A stretch of 64,000 nucleotides of DNA, from contig NZ_MBSO01000012.1 in assembly GCF_001695835.1 (NCBI RefSeq), positions 434,001-498,000 on the forward strand, written 5' to 3'. The stretch's first letter is position 1; each line of letters opens with the position of its first letter. The notes below the pieces were generated by a model that saw nothing but the letters and a program-made list of their open reading frames with translations, ran no database searches and had not been told where the DNA came from. Made by a program: the position numbers and the translations under genes. The stretch comes from Ensifer sp. LC11 (GTDB lineage Bacteria; Pseudomonadota; Alphaproteobacteria; Rhizobiales; Rhizobiaceae). This document shows, piece by piece, positions 50,823-59,001 of the stretch.

Positions 50823-51707
50823 TCAGCCTGCCAGTCTTGCCTTGCTCGCTTCGAGGAAAACGGTGAGGCTTGCCGGTGCTGCGCCTGTCAGTGTCGTCAG
50901 GTCGTTCGTCGCCATGTTGATGTGGCCCTCGCGGGTATTGGCATCGAAGGAGACGACGATCGGGATCAGGAAATCGGGCAGCCCCGCGCTCTTCAGGCCG
51001 CCGGCAAGGGCTTCATCGGAGATGTGCACGACCTCGAGCGGCTTGCCGGTTGCCTTGGCGACCAGCGCGGCGATTTCGTCGGTCGAGCGTAGCTCGCCAC
51101 CGGTCAGCGTGTAGGTGCGGCTTTCGCCGGAGGGGGAGGCAAGCGCCGCGGCAGCGGCCCTGGCTGCATCGGCCCGCGCAATATGGGCGAGGCGGCCTTG
51201 GCCGGATGACGAATACCAATGACCGGTTTCAAGCGCGTGCGGCAGCGCCATGAACAGGTTCTCCATGTACCAGCCGTTGCGCAGGATCGTGTAGGGAATG
51301 CCAGTCGCCTTGATGGCGTTTTCGGTGCCGAGATGATCGGGCGCAAAGGGGATGACCGAGGTTTCGGGGCTCGGCATCGAGGTGTAAAGAATATGCTTGG
51401 CACCGGCCCTCTTTGCAGCCGCGACGGCGGCCAGATGCTGCCTCAACCGCTTGCCCGGCTCATCCAGCGCATCGGTCGAGATGATCAGGATCCGGTCGGC
51501 ACCGGAAAAGGCCTTGTCGAGCGAGGCGGCATCGTCGAAATCGGCGATGCGGGCCTTCACGCCTTTAACCGTGTAATCGGAGAGCTTGGCAACGTCGCGG
51601 CTGGTGGCGATGATTTTGGCCGGCTCGATGCCGGACGCCAGAAGCTGGTCGAGCACGAGCCTGCCAAGCTGGCCGGTTGCGCCGGTGACGAGCAATGTAT
51701 CGGACAT
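50823..51707 (-). CDS. qorB: NmrA-type NAD(P)H:quinone oxidoreductase (QorB-like)
   Basis: A 294-residue atypical SDR of the QorB type that reduces quinones with NADPH. LLVTGATGQLGRLVLDQLLA opens the Rossmann fold; HILYTSMPSPETSVIPFAPD and IPYTILRNGWYMENLF match the QorB pattern, followed by YTLTGGELRSTDEIAALVAK. Divergent from the HxlR-type regulator at 51902, the usual arrangement with QorR. The gap has a perfect 6-base inverted repeat. Confidence 0.88.
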   Translation of the reverse strand: MSDTLLVTGATGQLGRLVLDQLLASGIEPAKIIATSRDVAKLSDYTVKGVKARIADFDDAASLDKAFSGADRILIISTDALDEPGKRLRQHLAAVAAAKRAGAKHILYTSMPSPETSVIPFAPDHLGTENAIKATGIPYTILRNGWYMENLFMALPHALETGHWYSSSGQGRLAHIARADAARAAAAALASPSGESRTYTLTGGELRSTDEIAALVAKATGKPLEVVHISDEALAGGLKSAGLPDFLIPIVVSFDANTREGHINMATNDLTTLTGAAPASLTVFLEASKARLAG

Positions 51708-51807
51708 GTCTGTTTCCTCTCTGCTGAACGCAAGGGGCGGGACGGACGGCGCAGACCGTCGACATCCTGCCTTGTTGTCCGGCCGCCTGGGAGAAGCGCC
51801 GGCATAT

Positions 51808-51824
51808 AGTCTCTTTTTGAGACT
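51808..51824 (+). promoter_or_regulatory. Probable HxlR (QorR-type) operator
   Basis: Perfect palindrome AGTCTC-TTTTT-GAGACT in the 194-base gap between divergent qorB and HxlR genes. Confidence 0.65.
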
Positions 51825-51901
51825 TGCTCTTATCCCGTAATCTCGGTAGAGCTGTAAAGGAGGCAGTTTTTTCTGCTGTGGTAACAGAAAGGGTACCGGC
51901 C

Positions 51902-52306
51902 ATGACCAAGCTCACAGGCGATTTGAAGGGCAAGCGCGTGGCAATGGTGTGCGGCGTGCCGATGGATGTCGAAAATTGCCCGGTCCGCGACGTCATGGAC
52001 AATATCGGCGGCAAGTGGAACTCGCTGATGATCCTGTCCTTGGCCGACGGGGCCTTGCGCTTCTCGCAGCTGAGGCGGCTGATCCCCGACATTTCCCAGC
52101 GCATGCTGACCCAGACGCTGCGCGACCTGCAGCGCGACGGCTACATCCATCGCACCGTCTACCCGACGCAGCCGCCGAGCGTGGAATATGCGCTCACTGA
52201 TCTCGGCCGCTCGCTGCTCGGCCTGCTCAAGCATTTCGTCGACTGGTCGGTGGAAAACCACGGCGCGATCCGATCGGCACGCGAGGAGTATGACGCGGAG
52301 GCGTAA
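51902..52306 (+). CDS. HxlR-family transcriptional regulator (QorR-like)
   Basis: A 134-residue winged [23 protein letters not shown] holds the redox-sensing cysteine typical of this group, and a second Cys lies nearby in [11 protein letters not shown]. Recognition helix region [20 protein letters not shown]; wing [20 protein letters not shown]. In relatives, oxidation of the N-terminal cysteine derepresses the divergent quinone reductase gene. ATG 51902; 26 upstream codons are open without a better signal. Confidence 0.9.
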   Translation: MTKLTGDLKGKRVAMVCGVPMDVENCPVRDVMDNIGGKWNSLMILSLADGALRFSQLRRLIPDISQRMLTQTLRDLQRDGYIHRTVYPTQPPSVEYALTDLGRSLLGLLKHFVDWSVENHGAIRSAREEYDAEA

Positions 52307-52400
52307 GGCGTATCGTTGCCGAAGCGGAAGCCGCCGGCGAGGGTCGGTTCGTTCGCGCGTGCGGCGCTTTTTCCATAGGTCCCAGCTGTGGTTGGCGGGG

Positions 52401-52463
52401 TTTGCCCCTCTCCTCGGGTTTAACCCGAGGACTAACCCTTTCCCCGCAGGCGGGGAGGGGGGA
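52401..52463 (-). repeat. RIME-like palindromic element
   Basis: TTTGCCCCTCTCCTCGGGTT, then TAACCCGAGGACTAACCCTT and TCCCCGCAGGCGGGGAGGGG. The CCTCGGGTT/AACCCGAGG stem is an insertion relative to the copy at 13704. Confidence 0.65.
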
Positions 52464-52571
52464 CGAGGATGACGGCTGAAACTCCATCCCGGTCCGATGC
52501 TCAGTTCGCTCCAATGCTGGGAAGCAGAAACCGAGAACGACAGCGGTGGATCCGAGCCGGTGCCACAAGTT

Positions 52572-52619
52572 CCTTCGCCCCGCTGACGGGGAGAAGGTGC
52601 CGGCAGGCGGATGAGGGGC
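52572..52619 (+). repeat. RIME-like palindromic element
   Basis: CCTTCGCCCCGCTGACGGGG followed by AGAAGGTGCCGGCAGGCGGA and TGAGGGGC, the same modules as at 13704 and 23966. Confidence 0.7.
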
Positions 52620-52758
52620 CGCCTTGTCTCCACCGCGTCGTGCGTTGCGCGCGACGCCATGTCCCGGCGCAGCAAGCTTGCCGTAGTGCTTTGATTTTCC
52701 CTATAGTTTGGCGATGAAGCGAATCCGACGCGTCGATCGCGCGCCATGCAGAGGGACC

Positions 52759-54039
52759 ATGAAGACACTGCATATCGGCATTGCGGGCGCTGGCCCGGCG
52801 GGGCTCGCGGCGGCGCTGATGTTGTCGCGGCAGGGGCATCGGGTGGAAATCCTCGAACGCTTCGACGTGGCCTCGCCCGTCGGTTCCGGGCTGATGCTGC
52901 AGCCGACGGGGCTGACCGTGCTGAATGCGCTCGGCCTGTTGCAGCCGATGCTTGTCCTCGGCAGCCGCATCGACCGGCTTTACGGCGCCGACGCGAAGTC
53001 CGGTCGCACCGTGCTCGACGTCCGCTACAATGCGTTGTCAGGCGGCCGTTTCGGGCTTGGGGTGCAGCGGGCGGCGCTTTTCAACACACTGCATGATGCC
53101 GCGGGTAAGGCCGGTTTGCCTTTGCGCACCGGCATTGCGCTCGCCGATGTGCGAATGGCCGGCGACAAGGCCGTTCTTCTCGATGCCGATGGCCGGGAGG
53201 CGGGCGCCTATGACCTGGTGATCGATGCCAGCGGCGCGCGCTCGGCGCTTGCTGCGGGGTCGGCCGTGGCGCCTGCTGTGTCCGAGCTCAGCTATGGTGC
53301 CTTCTGGGCGACGCTCGACAGCGCCGGGCTTGCCCATGACCGTCACGCACTGGTGCAGCGCTACGACCGGGCGAAGGTGATGATCGGCATCCTGCCAGCC
53401 GGCAGGGCGCGGGAAGGTGAGAAGGAGCGTGTCGCCTTCTTCTGGAGCCTCAAGGTGGCGGATGCGGATGTGGTGCGGCAGGCAGGGCTCGACCGCTGGA
53501 AGTCCGTCCTCCTCGACTATTGGCCGGACTGCGCGCCGTTGCTCGAGCAGATCGACGACTGGGATCGGCTGACGCTGGCGCGCTATACCCATCGCACCAT
53601 GCGCCCGCCGGTCGCCGGCCGGGTTGCGTTCGTCGGCGACAGCGCCCATTCGACCAGCCCGCAGCTCGGGCAGGGGGCGAACATGGCCCTGCTCGATGCG
53701 GCGGCGCTGGCGCATGCGCTGGACACGTCGCCGGATCTGGATGCGGCGCTTGCCGCCTATGCTGCCGCGCGGCGCAACCACGTCGCGCTGTTCCAGCTCT
53801 TGTCGCTGTTCTTCACGCCCTTCTACCAGTCGGATTCGGCGCTGCTCGCCTGGCTGCGCGACCGGCTGGTGGCAACGGTCGCGCGCACGCCGCCGATGCC
53901 GGCGCTGCTTGCCTCGATCGTTTCGGGCACGCTGGTCGATCCGTTCAAGAGAACCGGACTGGCCGAATGCGACTGGCAGGCATTGGGCGTGCGCCCGGGC
54001 GGTCTGCTCCGATCCGCCGCGGATGCGATTTCTGCCTGA
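52759..54039 (+). CDS. FAD-dependent monooxygenase
   Basis: A 426-residue group A flavoprotein monooxygenase. GAGPAGLAAALMLSRQGHRV (residues 10-29) binds FAD; FGLGVQRAALFNTLHDAA, DLVIDASGARSAL (DG-like motif) and VAFVGDSAHSTSPQLGQGAN (GD motif) follow. Hydroxylation of an aromatic compound or quinone is the family role. ATG 52759 begins the Rossmann strand after GAGGGACC; the open frame extends to 52708. First of a run of three genes with the VOC and NIPSNAP-like genes. Confidence 0.9.
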   Translation: MKTLHIGIAGAGPAGLAAALMLSRQGHRVEILERFDVASPVGSGLMLQPTGLTVLNALGLLQPMLVLGSRIDRLYGADAKSGRTVLDVRYNALSGGRFGLGVQRAALFNTLHDAAGKAGLPLRTGIALADVRMAGDKAVLLDADGREAGAYDLVIDASGARSALAAGSAVAPAVSELSYGAFWATLDSAGLAHDRHALVQRYDRAKVMIGILPAGRAREGEKERVAFFWSLKVADADVVRQAGLDRWKSVLLDYWPDCAPLLEQIDDWDRLTLARYTHRTMRPPVAGRVAFVGDSAHSTSPQLGQGANMALLDAAALAHALDTSPDLDAALAAYAAARRNHVALFQLLSLFFTPFYQSDSALLAWLRDRLVATVARTPPMPALLASIVSGTLVDPFKRTGLAECDWQALGVRPGGLLRSAADAISA

Positions 54040-54092
54040 GCAGTCGACGAATCCTGTATCGAGGGCAACCGGATGGCGGATGGAGAATTGCA

Positions 54093-54473
54093 ATGACCGA
54101 TAGCGTGGCGGCCATACTGGTGCATGTTCCCGACACGGAAACGGGGCTCGCCTGGTATCGGCGTGCGTTCCCAGCGGCCGAACGCCAATGGCTTGAAGAA
54201 TTCGACTTCGCCTACCTCAAGGTTGGGGCAGTGGATCTCGAAATCGTTCAAGCCGACGAGAAGGTGGCGAGCGGTGCCGCAGGCTCCGTCGTCTATTGGT
54301 CGGTCGAGGATCTCGACAGATCCCTTGCCCATTTCGAAGCGCTCGGCGCGCTCCTCTATCGCGGACCGATAGCGATCCAGGAGGGGCTGTGGATGTGCCA
54401 GGTGCGCGATCCCTGGGGCAATTGCATCGGCCTTCGCGGCCCGAGAGCCGGAGACAAGGGAGACGAAGCCTGA
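54093..54473 (+). CDS. VOC-family protein (bleomycin-resistance-like)
   Basis: A 126-residue VOC protein: VAAILVHVPDTETGLAWYRR, FAYLKVGAVDLEIVQAD, SVVYWSVEDLDRSLAHFEAL, CQVRDPWGNCIGLRG. Ends in TGATG shared with the next gene (one-base overlap). Follows the monooxygenase by 53 bases. Might handle a reactive product of it; that is inference. Confidence 0.87.
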   Translation: MTDSVAAILVHVPDTETGLAWYRRAFPAAERQWLEEFDFAYLKVGAVDLEIVQADEKVASGAAGSVVYWSVEDLDRSLAHFEALGALLYRGPIAIQEGLWMCQVRDPWGNCIGLRGPRAGDKGDEA

Positions 54474-54841
54474 TGGCTGATGGGCCCGTCACATGCGAGA
54501 TCCGCTACCGGATCGATGAAAGCCGGATGGTAGAATTCAAGGCCTATGCGCAAACCTGGGTCGAACTCATCGAACGCCATGGCGGAACGCATCACGGCTA
54601 TTTTGTGCCGCGGGGAAAACCTGAGGGCGTTGGCGCGAGCTTTCCGGGAGTGGCGCAAGAGGGGGCCGGCGACATCGCCGTCGCGCTCTTCACCTTTCCG
54701 GACGAGGAAACCTATCTGCGCTATCGCGATGATGTCGCCAAGGATCCGGTTGGCATTGCAGCCAATGCGCGTTACGCGGACGATCCGCCGTTCATCAACT
54801 ATGAGCGCATCTTCCTGAAGCCGCTGCCACGGAGCAAGTAG
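54473..54841 (+). CDS. NIPSNAP-like dimeric alpha-beta barrel protein
   Basis: A 122-residue soluble protein with the NIPSNAP pattern: VTCEIRYRIDESRMVEFKAY, TWVELIERHGGTHHGYFVP, DIAVALFTFPDEETYLRYRD, and INYERIFLKPL. Its ATG lies in the TGATG overlap with the VOC gene, so translation is coupled. Function unknown. Confidence 0.85.
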   Translation: MADGPVTCEIRYRIDESRMVEFKAYAQTWVELIERHGGTHHGYFVPRGKPEGVGASFPGVAQEGAGDIAVALFTFPDEETYLRYRDDVAKDPVGIAANARYADDPPFINYERIFLKPLPRSK

Positions 54842-54910
54842 CGGCTAGCCGATGCGTTGCGCCGCTTCCGGCAATCGCCAGGCCGAGCGCGGCGCGTTCT
54901 CGTTTTTCGC

Positions 54911-55624
54911 TCAGGCGGCTTGCGCCAGCGAAATCCCTTCCAGTGCGAATTCGACGGCTGCTTCCGCATGGATTGCGGTCGAATCGAAGCCTCGGAGCGA
55001 CAGGGCCCTCGGGTCGAGGGTCAGGCAGATTTCAGTGCAGCCAAGGATGACGGCGTCCGCACCTTCGGCCTCGGCCTTGTCGATCAGCTCGATCAGCGCC
55101 CGGCGGGAGGAGCGCAGCACCTTGCCGGCGCAAAGTTCGTCGAAGATGACATTGTGGACGAGCGTGCGGCCGTCCGCATCCGGCACCATGACGTCGATGC
55201 CGTGGCTCTTCATGCGCTCGGCGTAAAAGCCGTGCTCCATGGTGTAGCGGGTGGCGAGCAGCAGCGGCTTGCGGATGCCGGCAGCCTTGAGGCGGTGCGC
55301 CGTCTCGTCGATGATGTTGATGAGGGGCACATCGACGGCGGCCTGAACCGCATCGGCAATCAGGTGCATGGTGTTGGTGCAGATCAGCACGCAGTCGGCG
55401 CCGGCCGCTTCCAGGCCACGGGCGACATCGGCCAGCCGCTTGGCAGCATCCTCCCAGCGGCCGGCCTTCTGCAGGTCGACGATCGACTGGAAGTCGACGG
55501 AATGCAGCAGCACCTCGGCCGAATGCAGTCCACCCAGGTGGTCGCGAACCGCTTCGTTGACCATGCGGTAATAGACCGCCGAACTTTCGAAGCTCATGCC
55601 GCCGATGAGACCGATCTTGCGCAT
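54911..55624 (-). CDS. Aspartate/glutamate racemase-family protein
   Basis: A 237-residue enzyme of the Asp/Glu/hydantoin racemase family. MRKIGLIGGMSFESSAVYYR is typical of aspartate racemases. The two catalytic cysteines are in CVLICTNTMHLIAD and AVILGCTEICLTLD. ATG 55624 preferred; two codons upstream (MV) form an alternative. Divergent from an Lrp-type regulator, a likely controlling partner. Confidence 0.9.
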   Translation of the reverse strand: MRKIGLIGGMSFESSAVYYRMVNEAVRDHLGGLHSAEVLLHSVDFQSIVDLQKAGRWEDAAKRLADVARGLEAAGADCVLICTNTMHLIADAVQAAVDVPLINIIDETAHRLKAAGIRKPLLLATRYTMEHGFYAERMKSHGIDVMVPDADGRTLVHNVIFDELCAGKVLRSSRRALIELIDKAEAEGADAVILGCTEICLTLDPRALSLRGFDSTAIHAEAAVEFALEGISLAQAA

Positions 55625-55809
55625 AACCATTCCTTTCTGCCCGCTGTTGCCGCGCCGGGCGCAGCCGTTGTTCGATGGAGAGAACTATGCGGCACAGGGC
55701 GTCGGAATGGTTCGCTTTGTTGGGAGGGAAAATGCAGCCTTGCGCGAATGATTTGCGTATTACGCGGGAACTATGCAAGAATACTGCGCACTGTTTGATA
55801 ATTGGAGGA

Positions 55810-56283
55810 GTGATCGGCGTGCTTGACGAAAGAGACCGAAAGCTGCTTGCGCTGCTGCAGCAGGACGCCAGCGTCGCCGTTGGTGAATTGGCGGAGCGGG
55901 TGAACCTATCACTGTCGGCCTGCTCGCGCCGCATCCAGCGGCTGGAGGAGGCGGGTTACATTGCACGGCGTATCGTCGTGCTCGACCGCGAGCGCATGGG
56001 TGTTCCGACGACCGTGTTTGCGCTGATCAAGACGGCACATCACTCCGACGAGTGGATCGAGACCTTCCGGCGCGCTATCAGCGATATCCCCGAGATCGTC
56101 GAGGCCCATCGCTTGACGGGGAACTATGACTATATCGTCAAGGTCGTGCTGCCGCGCGTCGAGCACTATGACGTGGTCTACAAGCAGATCGTGCGCAAGG
56201 TGGAACTCTTCGACGTCTCCGCCTCGATCTCGATGGAAATCTTAAAGAGCGGCACGGCGGTGCCGGTCGATTATGCGGTGTGA
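55810..56283 (+). CDS. Lrp/AsnC-family transcriptional regulator
   Basis: A 157-residue (or 154 from GTG 55819) Lrp-type regulator: LDERDRKLLALLQQDASVAV, LSLSACSRRIQRLEEAGYIA in the HTH, then the RAM domain with RLTGNYDYIVKVVLPRVEHY. GGAGGA precedes both GTG codons; the longer frame from 55675 is not needed. Divergent from the racemase-family gene; Lrp proteins often control adjacent amino-acid genes. Confidence 0.88.
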   Translation: MIGVLDERDRKLLALLQQDASVAVGELAERVNLSLSACSRRIQRLEEAGYIARRIVVLDRERMGVPTTVFALIKTAHHSDEWIETFRRAISDIPEIVEAHRLTGNYDYIVKVVLPRVEHYDVVYKQIVRKVELFDVSASISMEILKSGTAVPVDYAV

Positions 56284-56289
56284 GACGTG

Positions 56290-56803
56290 ATGACCAATGG
56301 CGCGATGAGCGTGACCACGGGCGATGACGCTGCCGATGCGCTGCTGCTTGTCGATGTGCAGCGCGCCTTCATATCCGGGCCGGATGCGGTGCCCGGGCAT
56401 CTCGACCTTCAGCGCGCCGTCGCTGTTCTCTTGAAAAACGCACGCGCGGCGGCTGTGCCGGTGATCTTTCTCCAGAATGACGGTCCGGTGGGCGCGCCTG
56501 ACGAGCCGGAAACCGATGGCTGGAAGCTCTACTTTTCCGCGCAGCCGGGCGAGCCCGTCGTTCGAAAGGCGAAGGACGACGGTTTCGAGGGCACGGATCT
56601 CGAAAGCTTGCTGCGGTCGCGGCAAATCGAGACGATCGCGATCTGCGGCATGCTCTCGGAGATGTGCCTGGCGGCAACGGCGCGCACCGATGGTGCCGGC
56701 ACGTCTGGCCGCGCGCGCGGCCGAGTGGTCGCTCGGCGGTGAGGTCGTGCTGGTGGACGCGGTCGACGACATTGCCTTTGCGGTCACGTCTTCGTCGTCC
56801 TGA
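56290..56803 (+). pseudogene. Isochorismatase/cysteine hydrolase gene with internal deletion and frameshift
   Basis: The first ~135 codons match a cysteine hydrolase: ALLLVDVQRAFISGPDAV (catalytic Asp), PVIFLQNDGPVGAPDEP, RKAKDDGFEGTDLESLLRSR (Lys), and IAICGMLSEMCLAATART (Cys). The frame then runs into unrelated sequence and stops at 56742. The normal C-terminus appears in another frame (MVPARLAARAAEWSLGGEVV, then LVDAVDDIAFAV) to 56803. About 30-35 residues are missing between them, so a deletion near 56690 shifted the frame. Probably inactive. Confidence 0.75.
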
Positions 56804-56866
56804 GGCCGCCGACGAGGCGCCGCCTCTGCGGCCCAATCTGCATTCAGCTTCTTACCTTGATGCCCT

Positions 56867-57214
56867 TCATTCGTGCGCGGGCCGTTTAGGGCGTTCTTTC
56901 TCCGCTCCCCAGAGGAAAAGTCGAGCATCTGGCGCTTCCTTGTATACGGCAATCTGCATGTGAGCTCGAAGCTCGCTGCGGAAGCGGGAGGCGTTGCGGG
57001 CTCCCCATACGCCGATGAAGCATTCTCCGGTCGCATCATTCTTGAAGACTGCCGCACCACCAAATGTAGAAGACAGACCGCCTTCGCCAACGACGCCCCC
57101 GTCGCCGTAAACGGCAGCGACGCGATCCAGCGGCGCAACGCTGACCACCGTGTCGCCGGACGGAGCGAAACCCGCGCTTCTAAAAAGATAAACCGGGCAA
57201 GGAGAGGTTGTCAT
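56867..57214 (-). CDS. Hypothetical protein, 115 residues
   Basis: An open frame encoding MTTSPCPVYLFRSAGFAPSG, with VAAVYGDGGVVGEGGLSSTF and LRAHMQIAVYKEAPDARLFL later. No strong ribosome-binding site and no family recognised. It lies 62 bases after the 494-residue orphan gene in the same direction, so the two could be co-transcribed. Coding status is uncertain. Confidence 0.4.
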   Translation of the reverse strand: MTTSPCPVYLFRSAGFAPSGDTVVSVAPLDRVAAVYGDGGVVGEGGLSSTFGGAAVFKNDATGECFIGVWGARNASRFRSELRAHMQIAVYKEAPDARLFLWGAEKERPKRPAHE

Positions 57215-57276
57215 GCCGTAACCATATCGTGATCACGGCAAGCCGCAAGCGCCCGCGCAGCCCTTCTCAACAGGAC

Positions 57277-58761
57277 CTAGGTTCGTCGCTTCCGCGCTCG
57301 AGGTGGCCGGTCGTCACCCCGCTGACCGGACTGGGGCTCGGGATCAAATGCACCGTATAGTCTTTGCAGTTGGAAGCGCTGCCTCTTGGCCTTACGTTTT
57401 TCCAACCGGTCATTGATCGTCATCAGGGCATCGTAGCCTATGGTGCTTGCCGCCCCCGCTGCAGCAGAGGCAAGCGGGTTTTCACTGAAAGCCCCCACAC
57501 CCGAGGCAACAAAGATCGCCACCACGACCTTGGTTGCCAGAGATTTGAACACGCCCGAGAGGTTGTCGCTTTTCGACAGATAGGTGTCCAAGTCGGCGTT
57601 CCATGCCAATCGGGTGTCGCGCATCTCTGCCGAAAACGTTTCCGCCTGGGAGGCTGACTGCACCGCCCGCGACCTCCTGGCGGCCATCGCGACACAGGCT
57701 CGCCACCGTGCAAAAATTTCGTCTTCAGCCCGTATCGCCATCAGATCGCGCAGGTCGATGGCGTCCGGGTTCGGCACGTGGTTCGCAACCAGCTGGGCTT
57801 CCACCACATGATCGTCAAAGGCAGCACTGTGATGGGCTGCAAGCTGATCCTTCAGGATTTCGAACGCCACCTTGCCGTTGGACAGATCCAGGGCCGGAAT
57901 CACGTTAGGCCCGAGTTGCTTGAGGATGAGTTCGTCGAGGACAAGCTCGACATATCGCAGCTGTATGTGGTTGCCGGCGCTCTCCCGGTGATGTTTCCGG
58001 TAGAGCTTCTCGATCCGGTCGCGATCGTAAACGTGATTGATCGCGTTGGACAAAATGATGTCCTCGGTGTTTCTGAAACCATCGTCCTTGTCGAACGCAT
58101 ACTCGCTCTGAAGGCAATCATATGTATGGAGATATCTGCCGAAGAGGTCGCCGTGATTGCAGATCGGAACGACGATCCCCGTGCGGATCAGCGGCGCGAT
58201 CTGAGCGTAAAACTCGACCCAGTACTGGATGCGCTCGTAGTGGATGAGCTGATCAAACTGCTTGCGTCTCTCTTCTATATCGGATGGGAAAACCGGGACG
58301 CCGTCAAAATCCCATCTGTCCATGTATAGCCGGTAGACTTCAGAGTTTTCCTTTCCGGCCATGACTGACGCAAAACCATGGTCGAATCTCAGCTGGGAGA
58401 TAGGCTCTTCAAAGTATATCTTGTCGTAGAAGAGCAGGCATTTCTTGATCCTGGCGACCAGCGATTCTCGGGTCCGGCTCGAGGTATTGAAGTAGATGGC
58501 GTTGGCCTGGAAATCGATATGCGGCACATGGACATTCTTTCGATAGGGCACGAATGTCTTCTGGTCCCATTCATATCCCCCAACCCATCCGTACAGGCTT
58601 TCGATCGCATAGTAGACCTCCGCCCACCGGGTTCTGGAGAGCGTGCCAAGTGCCTGGGGTGTCCAGTCCGGTGATGCAAGACCGATGGCGCGCTCCAGAG
58701 CATCGACGATCGTGATGCCGGACACCTTGCCTGGATCATGCGGAGCTACCTTGATCGCCAT
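57277..58761 (-). CDS. Orphan 494-residue protein with C-terminal hydrophobic region
   Basis: No family recognised. The first ~400 residues are soluble and rich in aromatic and charged residues (YYAIESLYGWVGGYEWDQKT, KKCLLFYDKIYFEEPISQLR, RIQYWVEFYAQIAPLIRTGI), with predicted alpha/beta content. At about residues 418-457 two hydrophobic segments (VVVAIFVASGVGAFSE, LASAAAGAASTIGYDALM) could form a membrane hairpin. A very basic C-terminal tail follows (RLEKRKAKRQRFQLQRLYG). Base composition is visibly lower in GC than neighbours, suggesting recent acquisition. Confidence 0.7.
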   Translation of the reverse strand: MAIKVAPHDPGKVSGITIVDALERAIGLASPDWTPQALGTLSRTRWAEVYYAIESLYGWVGGYEWDQKTFVPYRKNVHVPHIDFQANAIYFNTSSRTRESLVARIKKCLLFYDKIYFEEPISQLRFDHGFASVMAGKENSEVYRLYMDRWDFDGVPVFPSDIEERRKQFDQLIHYERIQYWVEFYAQIAPLIRTGIVVPICNHGDLFGRYLHTYDCLQSEYAFDKDDGFRNTEDIILSNAINHVYDRDRIEKLYRKHHRESAGNHIQLRYVELVLDELILKQLGPNVIPALDLSNGKVAFEILKDQLAAHHSAAFDDHVVEAQLVANHVPNPDAIDLRDLMAIRAEDEIFARWRACVAMAARRSRAVQSASQAETFSAEMRDTRLAWNADLDTYLSKSDNLSGVFKSLATKVVVAIFVASGVGAFSENPLASAAAGAASTIGYDALMTINDRLEKRKAKRQRFQLQRLYGAFDPEPQSGQRGDDRPPRARKRRT

Positions 58762-59001
58762 CGTCCCAGCCGATCGGGTCTATTCTTGATTGCTAGTTAG
58801 CCATCAAAAATGCGCACGCCACAAGTGTGCCCGGCGGGGCGTCGACCGAACCGCGCAGCAGAGAGCACTTGCGAAGCTCGGCCGTTCTTGACTTTTTGCA
58901 AGGGTGACATGCCGCGCCTGCGCTTGTCCTTGGCCGCCACAACACCAATGTTGTGGCGTGTCCAAACGGAAGGCCAGTTGCGGAGCCGACTGGAAAGAAA
59001 C

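Larger units (their letters stand above)
52307..52758. other. Intergenic region with RIME-like repeats
   Basis: About 450 bases. Two RIME-like units occupy 52401-52463 and 52572-52619; no gene is supported in the remainder. Confidence 0.5.
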
